A DNA stretch of 64,000 nt from Actinocrispum wychmicini. Lineage in GTDB: Bacteria > Actinomycetota > Actinomycetes > Mycobacteriales > Pseudonocardiaceae. Both the position numbers and the translations under genes were made by a program. Position 1 is the first letter of the stretch; each line of letters begins with the position of its first letter. Where the stretch lies: positions 248,001-312,000 of the forward strand of contig NZ_SLWS01000012.1 in NCBI RefSeq assembly GCF_004345645.1, in the 5' to 3' direction. Positions 25,235 through 33,547 of this stretch are shown here, piece after piece. The notes under the pieces were generated by a model. It saw only the letters and a list, made by a program, of their open reading frames with translations, ran no database searches and had not been told where the DNA came from.

Positions 25235-26008
25235 TCAGATGGTCACGGTGTCGGGGCGGGCGAGGCCCAGCTCACCGGACCGTCCGGCGGTGATCAGCTC
25301 GACCACCTGGGTGTTGGTCACTTCCTTGGTCGGCACCTGCGCCACCATGCGGCCCAGGTAAAGCGTGGCGATCCGGTCGGCGACCTCGAAGACATCGGCC
25401 ATGTTGTGGCTGATCAGCACGACTCCCAGGCCCTGTTCGGCCAACCGCCGGACCAGGTCGAGCACCTGGCGGGTCTGGGCGACCCCCAACGCGGCGGTCG
25501 GCTCGTCGAGAAGCACGACCTTGCTGTTCCACAGCACGGCCTTCGCGATCGCGACCGTCTGCCGCTGGCCACCGGACAGCGAGGCGACCGGTGTGCGTAC
25601 CGACTTGACCGTGCGAACGGAAAGGGAGGCAAGGGTCTCGCGAGCCGCCTTCTCCATGCTCGCTTCGTCGAGCAGCCACTGCGAACCGCGCTCCCGGCCC
25701 AGGAACATGTTCTGCACGATGTCCAGGTTGTCGGCCAGCGCGAGGTCCTGGTAGACGACCTCGATGCCCAGCGCGGCTGCGTCTTTCGGTCCCCGGATGT
25801 GCACTTCCCGCCCCTGGAAGGTGACAGTTCCGGAGTCATGGCCGTAGATCCCGGCGACACATTTGACCAAAGTGGACTTGCCGGCACCGTTGTCACCGAC
25901 GAGCGCGGTCACTTCCCCCGCGCGCACAGTGAGGTCCACGTCGTGCAGGACGTGGACCGGGCCGAAGCTCTTGTTGAGACCCTTGATCTCGAGGATCGGA
26001 TCATTCAT
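25235..26008 (-). CDS. sugar ABC transporter ATP-binding protein (XylG-like, single domain)
   Basis: It powers import of the sugar. The 257-residue protein has one complete ATPase: Walker A GDNGAGKSTLVK, Q-loop YQDLALADNLD, signature LSGGQRQTVAIAK, Walker B VVLLDEPTAAL and H-loop ISHN. E. coli XylG carries two such domains in about 510 residues; this protein is the half-size form usual in actinomycetes and probably works as a dimer. The ATG at 26008 has GGAG upstream; the longer in-frame ORF overlaps the binding-protein gene and is rejected. Confidence 0.94.
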   Translation of the reverse strand: MNDPILEIKGLNKSFGPVHVLHDVDLTVRAGEVTALVGDNGAGKSTLVKCVAGIYGHDSGTVTFQGREVHIRGPKDAAALGIEVVYQDLALADNLDIVQNMFLGRERGSQWLLDEASMEKAARETLASLSVRTVKSVRTPVASLSGGQRQTVAIAKAVLWNSKVVLLDEPTAALGVAQTRQVLDLVRRLAEQGLGVVLISHNMADVFEVADRIATLYLGRMVAQVPTKEVTNTQVVELITAGRSGELGLARPDTVTI

Positions 26009-26078
26009 GTCTGTACTCCGTGATGGAACCGGGGTGGGTGCCAGTCGGGGGCAGGCACCCACCCCGGAGATGGGGAAA

Positions 26079-27212
26079 CTAGGAGATGCCCGCTGCCTGG
26101 CAGAGCGACTGTACGTCGCCAACGCACAGTTCGGCGGCGGTGACGTACTTCTGGTCAACGACGAGCTTGACGTTGGCCTTGGTGATCGTCTGCGGCTCCA
26201 ACAGCACCGACGGCACATCACGGTTGCCGGTCGGGTCGTGCTCCTTCTGCGTGGCGATCGAGTCCGCCGTGGCGGTGTCGCCCTTGGCCAGCGCTGCGGC
26301 GAGCTTCGCGGCCGCCTCGGCTTCCTGCTTGATCGGTTTGAACACTGACATGTACTGGTCGCCACGCAGGATCGCCTGCAGGCCGGCGGCGGTGGCGTCC
26401 TGGCCGGTGACCGGGACCTTCAGTCCGTTCTTCTTCAGAATGGTGATGACCGCGCCCGCCAACCCGTCGTTGGCGGCGACGACACCGTCGACCTTGCCGC
26501 CATTCTGGGTCAGGATCTGTTCGAAGGTGTTGCCGCCCTTCTGGTTGTCCCAGCCGTCGATCGGCTGCGACTTGACCAGCTTCAGCGCGCCCGAGGCGTA
26601 CAGCGGCTTGAGGATGTTCTGCTGGCCGTTGTAGAACAGCGTCGCGTTGTTATCGGTCGGCGCGCCCTCGATCTCGATGACCTGGGCGCCCTGCTTCGAC
26701 TTCAGCGCGTCGGCGAAAGCCTGACCCTGCAGCTCGCCGACCTTCGTGTTGTTGAACGACACGTAGTACTTCGAGGTGCCGCCGAGGTTCAGCCGGTCGT
26801 AGTCGATGACCGGGATGCCCGCGTTGGCGGCCTTGGCCGCGACGGTCTTGCCGAGATCGCTGTTGATCGAGGCGATGACCAGGACCTTCACACCTTGGGT
26901 GATCATCCCGTCAGCCAGCTGGGCGAACTTGCCGGTGTCACCCTGGGCGTTCTGCACATCCGCGTCGAGTCCTTGGGCCTTCATCGCATCGAGGAGCATC
27001 GGTTTGTCGAAGCCCTCCCAACGGGCGGAAGTCGCGGTCTCCGGGAGGATCACGCCCACCTTGACGCCACCGCCACTGGCGGCCGCCGACGTCGAACCAG
27101 CTGAGGTACCGCCGCCGCCAGCCGGAGGAGCCGCTGAGTTGGCCCCGCAAGCCGAGAGGGCGAGGGCGACACCCGCACCCACGGCGGCGAGGGTAAGGGT
27201 CTTGCTACGCAT
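26079..27212 (-). CDS. xylose-type sugar-binding lipoprotein
   Basis: The 377-residue protein has a lipoprotein signal peptide with the lipobox LSAC (Cys at about residue 22), a Gly/Ser linker and a Peripla_BP_4 domain. VGVILPETATSARWEGFDKP, INSDLGKTVAAKAANAGIPVIDYDRL and VAANDGLAGAVITILKKNGL resemble XylF and ChvE-like binding proteins, so the ligand is probably xylose or another pentose/hexose. GGAAGGACG precedes the ATG. It is the first gene of the operon, with a palindromic operator-like site 30 bp upstream. Confidence 0.93.
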   Translation of the reverse strand: MRSKTLTLAAVGAGVALALSACGANSAAPPAGGGGTSAGSTSAAASGGGVKVGVILPETATSARWEGFDKPMLLDAMKAQGLDADVQNAQGDTGKFAQLADGMITQGVKVLVIASINSDLGKTVAAKAANAGIPVIDYDRLNLGGTSKYYVSFNNTKVGELQGQAFADALKSKQGAQVIEIEGAPTDNNATLFYNGQQNILKPLYASGALKLVKSQPIDGWDNQKGGNTFEQILTQNGGKVDGVVAANDGLAGAVITILKKNGLKVPVTGQDATAAGLQAILRGDQYMSVFKPIKQEAEAAAKLAAALAKGDTATADSIATQKEHDPTGNRDVPSVLLEPQTITKANVKLVVDQKYVTAAELCVGDVQSLCQAAGIS

Positions 27213-27241
27213 TCGTCGTCCTTCCAGTGGGACTCGAAAAA

Positions 27242-27256
27242 GTTGTGCGCCACAAC
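27242..27256. promoter_or_regulatory. candidate ROK operator upstream of the sugar transporter operon
   Basis: GTTGTG-CGC-CACAAC is a perfect inverted repeat with a 3-base centre. It lies 30-44 bases upstream of the binding-protein ATG and, read on the minus strand, overlaps a TATGTT that could be the -10. A repressor bound here would block transcription start. Assignment to the ROK regulator is by proximity only. Confidence 0.55.
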
Positions 27257-27683
27257 ATATGCCCGGCACCCTAGTGACCGGAAGCACACTCAATCGATTC
27301 AGGGCCGTTCGTGGGACACGAAGTGGCAACGACGACGTAACCGTCGAGCCTCGACTCAGCGAGTAGTGATGCCCTGGTCACGAGTGGTGAGCAACCAGGT
27401 CATCGATAACGGTGATTCGCAGTCTCGTTGGACCGCTGGGGTGGCGAATTTGTTGCAGGCAGAGGGAGAGGGGTCGCACCTGGGAAAACGCCTGGTCAGT
27501 GACTGGCCGCCGGGCCGCGTCGCCACGGTGAGACGAGCCAGAACGAGGTTTGTCACGCCACCTCCAACAAACCAAGCACCCCTACTGACCAGCCGATATG
27601 CCGCCCGAGTGGCAAGCGCACAGGTCAACTACGACGAATAGAGGCCTGCTCGGCCAGTATGCGACAACGAACTCGAGCTCGAG
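27257..27683. other. 427-bp gap between sugar operon promoter and helicase 3' end
   Basis: Only short overlapping frames are present, none with a ribosome site or recognisable domain. The part nearest 27257 should carry the upstream promoter elements of the sugar operon. Nothing else was recognised. Confidence 0.5.
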
Positions 27684-29432
27684 TCACCACGACCGAAGCG
27701 TGGCGATCCGTTCCTCAAGCTGCTCGGCGGACGCCATCGCCGTGGGTGGACCGCCGCACTGGCGCCGCAGGTCGCCGTGGATCACACCGTGTGGCTTCCC
27801 GGTCCGATGGTGAAACATCGCCACCAGGGTGTTCAGCTCCTTGCGCAGTCCGTTGAGCCGTTCCTGCACGGTCTGCGGACGAGTCTCCGCCACCTGATCG
27901 TGATCTTGTTGCTTCCTCGCACGACGCGCCGCGGTTCGCGATGCCAACTGGCGTTCCTGCCGCTGCTGGAGCAAGGTCCGCACCTGGTCAGGCTCGAGCA
28001 GCCCAGGCAAGCCGAGGTATTCCTGTTCCTCCTCGGAACCGACGTCGGCCGCGGTCCCGAACGAGGAACCCTCGTAGATGACCTGGTCGAGTTCGGCCGA
28101 CGCCCCCAGGGACGTGAACGGCTTCTCGTCCTCACCGGGTTCGTCCTCGGTCCGGTTGGCGGCCGCGAGCAGTTCGTCGTCCCACCCGTCCTTCTCCCGG
28201 TGCGGCTTGCCCAGAACGTGGTCCCGCTGGGCCTCCATCTGACTGGCGAGCTCCAGCAGCACAGGCACGCTCGGCAGGAACACACTCGCAGTCTCGCCCG
28301 GCCGCCGAGCTCGAACGAATCGGCCGACCGCCTGAGCGAAGTACAGCGGAGTCGACGCACTGGTGGCATACACACCGACAGCCAGTCGCGGCACGTCGAC
28401 GCCTTCACTCACCATCCGAACAGCTACCAGCCAACGGTCGTTCGACTCGGCGAACTTCGCGATGTTTCCGGACGCCTTCGGGTCGTCCGACAACACGACC
28501 GTGGGCTCCTCGCCGCTGACCTTGTGCAGGATCTTCGCGTACTCGCGGGCGCTGGTCTGGTCGGACGCGATCACCAACCCGCCGGCGTCGGGCACGCCAC
28601 CTTCGCGCAACTGCCGTAGTCGAATGTCAGCGGCGCCCAACACCGCCGGCATCCACTCGCCCGTCGGGTCCAGCGCGGTGCGCCAAGCGCGCGCGGTCTG
28701 CTCCTGCGTCAGCGGTTCGCCCAGTCGCGCTGTGAACTCCTCCCCCGCGTTCGTCCGCCACGAAGCCTCACCGGAATACGCCATGAAGATGACCGGTCGA
28801 ACCACACTGTCACGCAATGCGTCCGCGTAGCCGTACGTGTGGTCGGCGACGCTTCGCATCGCACCCGAACCGTCGGGCTCGTAGTTCACGAACGGGATCG
28901 GCGAGTCATCGCTGCGAAACGGCGTTCCGGTCAACGCGATCCGGCGGACCGCGGGCGTGAACGCCTCCTGGATCGCGTCCCCCCACGCCTTGGCGTCTCC
29001 ACCGTGGTGGATCTCGTCCAGGATCACGAGCGTCCTGCGGTTCTCGGTACGCACCCGGTGCAGCGTCGGATGGGCCGCGACCTGGGCATACGTCACCGCG
29101 ACACCGCGGTAGTCCCGAGAGGTCGCGCCGGTCGTGTTGCGGAATTCGGAGTCGATCGGGATGCCGAAGGAGTTCGCTGCCCCGGCCCACTGGTGTTTGA
29201 GGTGTTCGGTCGGAGTCACGATCGTGACCGCCTCGACCGTTCGGTCGGCGAGCAGTTCGGCAGCCAGCCGAAGTCCGAAGACCGTCTTGCCGGCACCCGG
29301 GGTCGCCACCGCCAGGAAGTCCTTCGGCGCGGACGCGAGGTACTTCGTGATCGCGCGGCGCTGCCAGGCGCGCAGCGGCCGTTGGGCGGGCGACGCTGGT
29401 TGAGCCGGGGGTGCGTAGTCAGGCGCTACCAC
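27684..29432 (-). CDS. DEAD/DEAH-box helicase (XPB/SF2 type)
   Basis: The 582-residue protein is an SF2 ATPase. It has a Q-like LRAWQRRAITKYL, Walker A ATPGAGKTVFGLR, motif Ia VTPTEHLKHQW, DEIHHGG as the Walker B (DEIH rather than DEAD), motif III LTGTPFRSD, motif V MVSEGVDVPRLAVGVYAT and motif VI QAVGRFVRARR. A charged C-terminal extension (about 430-582) includes a coiled Arg/Gln-rich stretch. It probably unwinds or remodels DNA or RNA; the pathway is unknown. The GTG start has AAAGGAG upstream. Confidence 0.92.
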   Translation of the reverse strand: MVAPDYAPPAQPASPAQRPLRAWQRRAITKYLASAPKDFLAVATPGAGKTVFGLRLAAELLADRTVEAVTIVTPTEHLKHQWAGAANSFGIPIDSEFRNTTGATSRDYRGVAVTYAQVAAHPTLHRVRTENRRTLVILDEIHHGGDAKAWGDAIQEAFTPAVRRIALTGTPFRSDDSPIPFVNYEPDGSGAMRSVADHTYGYADALRDSVVRPVIFMAYSGEASWRTNAGEEFTARLGEPLTQEQTARAWRTALDPTGEWMPAVLGAADIRLRQLREGGVPDAGGLVIASDQTSAREYAKILHKVSGEEPTVVLSDDPKASGNIAKFAESNDRWLVAVRMVSEGVDVPRLAVGVYATSASTPLYFAQAVGRFVRARRPGETASVFLPSVPVLLELASQMEAQRDHVLGKPHREKDGWDDELLAAANRTEDEPGEDEKPFTSLGASAELDQVIYEGSSFGTAADVGSEEEQEYLGLPGLLEPDQVRTLLQQRQERQLASRTAARRARKQQDHDQVAETRPQTVQERLNGLRKELNTLVAMFHHRTGKPHGVIHGDLRRQCGGPPTAMASAEQLEERIATLRSW

Positions 29433-29613
29433 GAAACTCTCGGCTCCTTTCGCACACGAATGCCCTCATGGTGTGTGCCCGCGGGACGCGGATCCACTCG
29501 GTGAGGGCGCTCTGCAGCTTACCGTCCGGACCGCCCGCGCGCGGCGCCTACGGCATCCCTCGGGCGGGTCGAGTCAGCCAGATCACGTCCCATGGACCAT
29601 GCTTGGTGCCGTC

Positions 29614-30615
29614 ATGAGCGACCGGCACCCGACCCAGGACGAGCAGGCCGCGCGCCGCGGGCCGCGCCGGCTCATCGTCCGCACGCTCAAGAAGGCGTGG
29701 GACGGCAGCATCTTTTCCGAGGCCGCGGAGGCCGCCTTCTGGCAGACGCTGTCACTGCCACCGCTGTTGCTCGGACTGCTCGGCAGCTTGGGCTACGTGT
29801 CCGGCTGGTTCGGCACGACCCTGCTGGAGACCGTGCACGACCGGATCGTGCGGTTCTCGCACACGATCTTCAGTGACAACGTGGTCAACGACATCATCTC
29901 GCCTACCGTCAACGACATTCTGCGAACCGGCCGCGGCGAGCTCGTGTCGATCGGGTTCCTCATCTCACTGTGGGCAGGTTCGTCGGCGATGTCGTCCTTC
30001 GTGGACGCGATCACCGCAGCGCATGACCAGTACAGCGTTCGCAATCCAGTATGGCAACGAATTTTCGCGCTGCTGCTGTACGTGGTGAGCCTGATCGGGC
30101 TGATCATCGGGCTGCCGCTGCTCGCGCTCGGCCCGGACATCCTGCCGAACTTCTTCCCCACTTCGTGGCGCGGGCAGGTCACGATGTACGTGAACCTGTT
30201 GTACTACCCCACACTGGGCTTGCTGGCGCTGTTCGCCGTGTCCGCGCTGTACAAACTGGCGCTGCCTCGGAAACTTCCCTGGCACCGCGGACTCCCAGGT
30301 GCCGCACTCGCGGTCGTCGTGTTCATGCTGTCAAGCGGCTTGCTGCGGCTGTACATCACGTGGGTGACCACGACCGGTTACACGTACGGCGCGCTCGCCA
30401 CGCCCATCGCCCTGCTGCTCTTCACGTTCTTCATCGGATTCGCGATCGTGCTCGGTGCACACTTCAACGCCGCCATCCAGGAGATGTGGCCGGCCAGGAT
30501 GACCCGCCGGCAGCGTCGCAGATGGCGCCGCCTGGAGATGGAACGTGTCGCCGAGACGATCCGGTCGGTGAAGGACGAGCCTTCGCCCGCAGGTCAGGAC
30601 ACGATTTCACGGTGA
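29614..30615 (+). CDS. YihY/BrkB family membrane protein (Rv2707-like)
   Basis: The ATG at 29614 gives 333 residues; an in-frame ATG at 29599 adds five and neither has a clear ribosome site. The protein has about six membrane helices with the family pattern SEAAEAAFWQTLSLPPLLLG, ISLWAGSSAMSSFVDAITAAHD, GALATPIALLLFTFFIGFAIVLGAHFNAA and a basic tail RRQRRRWRRLEMER. The old name RNase BN does not fit a membrane protein. In M. tuberculosis the homologue lies between sigA and sigB, as here. Confidence 0.92.
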   Translation: MSDRHPTQDEQAARRGPRRLIVRTLKKAWDGSIFSEAAEAAFWQTLSLPPLLLGLLGSLGYVSGWFGTTLLETVHDRIVRFSHTIFSDNVVNDIISPTVNDILRTGRGELVSIGFLISLWAGSSAMSSFVDAITAAHDQYSVRNPVWQRIFALLLYVVSLIGLIIGLPLLALGPDILPNFFPTSWRGQVTMYVNLLYYPTLGLLALFAVSALYKLALPRKLPWHRGLPGAALAVVVFMLSSGLLRLYITWVTTTGYTYGALATPIALLLFTFFIGFAIVLGAHFNAAIQEMWPARMTRRQRRRWRRLEMERVAETIRSVKDEPSPAGQDTISR

Positions 30616-30621
30616 CCCCGA

Positions 30622-30641
30622 AAGCCGCCCGGCGGCGGCTT
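30622..30641. terminator. bidirectional hairpin between YihY and DUF3039 genes
   Basis: AAGCCGCC (30622-30629) pairs with GGCGGCTT (30634-30641) over a 4-base loop, in the 49-bp gap between two convergent genes. No long T-run follows on either side. Confidence 0.5.
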
Positions 30642-30664
30642 CCGCGTCCCCAAGCCGAGAAAGA

Positions 30665-30904
30665 TCAGTCCTTGCCGGGCGGCAGGTTGTCGAAGATGCG
30701 CTTGCACTCCGGACAGACGGGCGAGCCGGGCTTGGGCGACCGGGTCACCGGGAACACCTCGCCGCACAAGGCCACCACCATGTTGCCCAGCACGGCGCTC
30801 TCGGCGATCTTGTTCTTCTGCACGTAGTGGAACATCTTCGGCGTGTCGTCGCCAGTCGAGTCCCTGGTGTCTACGTCAGGCAGAGTCTGGGTGGCTGTAC
30901 TCAC
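30665..30904 (-). CDS. DUF3039 protein
   Basis: This 79-residue actinobacterial protein has a disordered acidic start and the conserved core DDTPKMFHYVQKNKIAESAV, MVVALCGEVFPVT and CPECKRIFDNL. The Cys of ALCGE together with CPEC probably forms a small zinc site. Its function is unknown. GTG start. It is convergent with the YihY gene and diverges from the Spo0M gene. Confidence 0.92.
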   Translation of the reverse strand: MSTATQTLPDVDTRDSTGDDTPKMFHYVQKNKIAESAVLGNMVVALCGEVFPVTRSPKPGSPVCPECKRIFDNLPPGKD

Positions 30905-30963
30905 GGCACCAATGATGCATCAAAGCCGCCCGAATCCCACGCCCGCCTGGCAGGATGCGCCCC

Positions 30964-31773
30964 ATGTTCCAGAAGGTGCTGGCCAGCTTCGGCCAGGGAG
31001 GGGCCAAGGTCGACGCCCAGTTGACGGACCGCAGCGTCCGGCCGGGTGGTCCCCTGCGCGGCCAGGTCATGCTGGCCGGCGGCCATGTCGACCAGGAGGT
31101 CGAAGGACTGGGGGTCACTCTGCTCGCCCGGGTGGAGCAGACCGACGAGCGTGGCGAAGTCGAACTGGTCGACCTGCCGTTCCAGAACGTGAACCTGGCC
31201 AGCAACGCCGTTGTGCGAGCCGGCCAGCAGCTGACCGTGCCGTTCGAGATCCACCTGCCGTGGGAGGCGCCGATCACCACCGTGCTCGGCAAGCACCTGA
31301 CCGGGATGGCGATCGGCCTGCAGACCAATCTGAACCTGTCCGGTTCCGTCGTGGATCCGCAGGACATCGACGCGGTGGCGGTCGAGCCGCTGCCGCCGCA
31401 GCACCGGATTCTCGACGCCATCAGCCGCCTCGGCTTCACCTTCCGGACCGCCGCTCTGGAGAAGAGCAAGATCACCGGCTTGGACCAGCAGCTGCCTTTC
31501 TTCCAGGAGATCAGGTTCGGCCCGAACCAGGCGTACACGCCCGTGTTCAATGAACTCGCCGTCACGTTCCTGGCGACATCGTCGTCCATGCAGGTCGTCC
31601 TGGACGTGGACAAGCATGTCCGGGTGAGCAAAGCCGGCGGGTTGAACGTCCAGAGCCGCTCCTTCATCGGCGCGTTCCCCGTGGAGTACGCACGGCTGGG
31701 TGCCACCAACTGGGAGCAGCAGATCGACGGTTGGCTACGAGAAGTCGCCAGGCCACGGGCGATTTTCGACTGA
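30964..31773 (+). CDS. Spo0M-like sporulation-control protein (arrestin fold)
   Basis: The ATG at 30964 gives 269 residues beginning MFQKVLASFGQGGAKVDAQL; GGCAGGA lies 9 bases upstream and an ATG three codons earlier is less well placed. Features of the family are GGPLRGQVMLAGGHVDQEVEGL, VPFEIHLPWEAPITTV, LDIDAVAVEPLPPQHRILDAI-like spacing and FQEIRFGP. Spo0M proteins have an arrestin-like beta fold and act in sporulation control in Bacillus; in actinomycetes the role is untested. Confidence 0.9.
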   Translation: MFQKVLASFGQGGAKVDAQLTDRSVRPGGPLRGQVMLAGGHVDQEVEGLGVTLLARVEQTDERGEVELVDLPFQNVNLASNAVVRAGQQLTVPFEIHLPWEAPITTVLGKHLTGMAIGLQTNLNLSGSVVDPQDIDAVAVEPLPPQHRILDAISRLGFTFRTAALEKSKITGLDQQLPFFQEIRFGPNQAYTPVFNELAVTFLATSSSMQVVLDVDKHVRVSKAGGLNVQSRSFIGAFPVEYARLGATNWEQQIDGWLREVARPRAIFD

Positions 31774-32120
31774 ATCGCGAACGTGCCTGCACCTGGCCAC
31801 CGGCGGTGGCCTTCGGGTCATCAACGCCTCCCCACGTGCTCGCAAGCGCCGGCTTCGACTGGCGGCCACCTGGCGATCACTGACCGTGACGAGGTCCTCG
31901 CTGGCTTGCACCGCGAACCCCGACGTGTTCGCGGACAGCTGTGGGAGAAGGTCAGCCGAATGATCGGACCATGGGAGTCGTCAGGCCCGGCGATCGCGCC
32001 AGCCGCGGAAAGCCACCCAGCCGACTCGACAACGCCGGCTCAACGAACGCAGTTCGCGTCGGTGAGCGAGTCCATACTTGCGTCATCGATCAGCGCCGCC
32101 CGCGTTCGAGGAGTTCGCTG
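31774..32120 (+). other. 347-bp leader region of the PPOX-psuG-psuK operon
   Basis: No gene is recognised. Overlapping frames lack ribosome sites. The promoter of the downstream operon must lie here; GAGGAG at 32108-32113 serves as ribosome site for the next ATG. Confidence 0.5.
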
Positions 32121-32630
32121 ATGTCCGAGCCGGCCGCAGACCGCCCGCACATGCCTGGGTACGGCACGCTTCCCGCCGACAAAGGCAGTGGACTGCTGCC
32201 GTGGTCGTGGGCTTCGGAGCGGTTGCGGAGTTCGCGAAACTACTGGCTGACCACAGTGCAGCCGAACCGCCGACCGCATGTCATGCCGGTGTGGGCCGTG
32301 TGGCAGGACAGCACACTGTGGTTCTCCAGCGGGCTGCGGTCCCGGAAGGTTCGCAACATCCTGGCTGGATCGGACGTGTCGATCGCGACCGAGGACGCAC
32401 TGAACCCGGTGGTGCTCGAAGGCACCGTTCGGATCGAGACCGAAAACGCCTCCTTGCTGCGGTTTCTCGAGGTCATGAACGCGAAGTACGGCACGAGCTA
32501 CGGCCCTGAACTGGTCGATCCGGCGACGAACGCGACGGTCGAGGTCACGCCCCGATGGGTGTTCGGGCTCACTGAGGACGACTTCAGCGGCTCGCCCACC
32601 AGATGGACCTGGCACGATGGCCGTTCGTGA
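32121..32630 (+). CDS. PPOX-class (FMN or F420 split-barrel) oxidoreductase
   Basis: The ATG at 32121 (GAGGAG 7 bases upstream) gives 169 residues. The split-barrel fold is indicated by NYWLTTVQPNRRPHVMPVWAVW, LWFSSGLRSRKVRNILAG and a C-terminal TPRWVFGL. The family includes pyridoxamine 5'-phosphate oxidase-like and F420H2-dependent reductases; this protein lacks clear PLP-oxidase landmarks. Its stop overlaps the psuG start (GTGA), linking it to pseudouridine breakdown in a way not explained by the known pathway. Confidence 0.86.
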   Translation: MSEPAADRPHMPGYGTLPADKGSGLLPWSWASERLRSSRNYWLTTVQPNRRPHVMPVWAVWQDSTLWFSSGLRSRKVRNILAGSDVSIATEDALNPVVLEGTVRIETENASLLRFLEVMNAKYGTSYGPELVDPATNATVEVTPRWVFGLTEDDFSGSPTRWTWHDGRS

Positions 32631-33547
32631 CCAGTATCGCCGTAGCTGAGGAAGTACGTGCCGCCCTCGTCGAGGGACAGGCCGTCGTCGCCCTGGAAAG
32701 CACACTGCTCTCGCATGGACTGCCACCCGGCCGCAACCGGAAGGTCGCTGAACGGCTGGAGGCAGTCGTTCGGGAGGCGGGTGCGGTCCCGGCCACCATC
32801 GCGGTGCTCGACGGCCAGCCGTTGGTCGGCCTGAACGCGCACCAGTTGGATCGGGTATGTGACCCCGCGGCCGGTCTGGTCAAGCTGTCTCGCCGGGACT
32901 TGGGACCGGCGATCGCTTTGGGCAAGAACGGCGCGACCACCGTCGCCAGCACGGTGGCCCTGGCCGACGCGGCCGGAATCCGGGTCTTCGGGACCGGTGG
33001 GCTCGGCGGAGTGCACTTTCCGCTCCCCAGCAGGAGCGCGTCCTGGGACGTGTCGGCCGACCTGGACGCATTGGCGGACACACCGGTCCTCGTGGTGTGC
33101 TCCGGCGTGAAGTCGGTGCTGGACATCGAGGCGACGTTGGAGCTGTTGGAGACCCGGTCGGTACCGGTTCTCGGCTATCAAACGGACATGTTCCCCGCGT
33201 TCTACCTTCGCGAATCGCCCTATTCGGTGCCATGGCGGGTGGACTCGGCTGAGCAGGCCGCTGATGTTGTCGTCGCACACCAAGCAACGCCGGGTCGGTC
33301 CGGGGTGCTACTGGCCAAACCCGTTCCCATCGAGTACGAAATGGACCGCGCGACCCACGACCGGCTGCTCGCTGACGGTATCCGGTTGCTGGCCGAACGC
33401 GGGGTCCAGGGCCGGGACGTGACCCCCGTGCTGCTCGAGCACTTCCACACCGCCAGCGAAGGCGTCAGTCTGGACGCGAACGAGGAACTCGTGGTCTCGA
33501 ACGTGACGCTTGCCGCTCAGGTCGCCGTCGAGTTGGCCAAGAGATGA
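32627..33547 (+). CDS. psuG: pseudouridine-5'-phosphate glycosidase
   Basis: It cleaves the C-C glycosidic bond of pseudouridine 5'-phosphate to uracil and ribose 5-phosphate. The GTG at 32627, overlapping the previous stop, gives 306 residues. Conserved features are VVALESTLLSHGLPPGRN with the catalytic Glu, GGLGGVH, and CSGVKSVLDIEATLELLET, whose Lys corresponds to the Schiff-base Lys of E. coli PsuG. PVLGYQTDMFPAFYLRES and NEELVVSNVTLAA follow. The stop overlaps the kinase gene by ATGA. Confidence 0.96.
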   Translation: MTSIAVAEEVRAALVEGQAVVALESTLLSHGLPPGRNRKVAERLEAVVREAGAVPATIAVLDGQPLVGLNAHQLDRVCDPAAGLVKLSRRDLGPAIALGKNGATTVASTVALADAAGIRVFGTGGLGGVHFPLPSRSASWDVSADLDALADTPVLVVCSGVKSVLDIEATLELLETRSVPVLGYQTDMFPAFYLRESPYSVPWRVDSAEQAADVVVAHQATPGRSGVLLAKPVPIEYEMDRATHDRLLADGIRLLAERGVQGRDVTPVLLEHFHTASEGVSLDANEELVVSNVTLAAQVAVELAKR

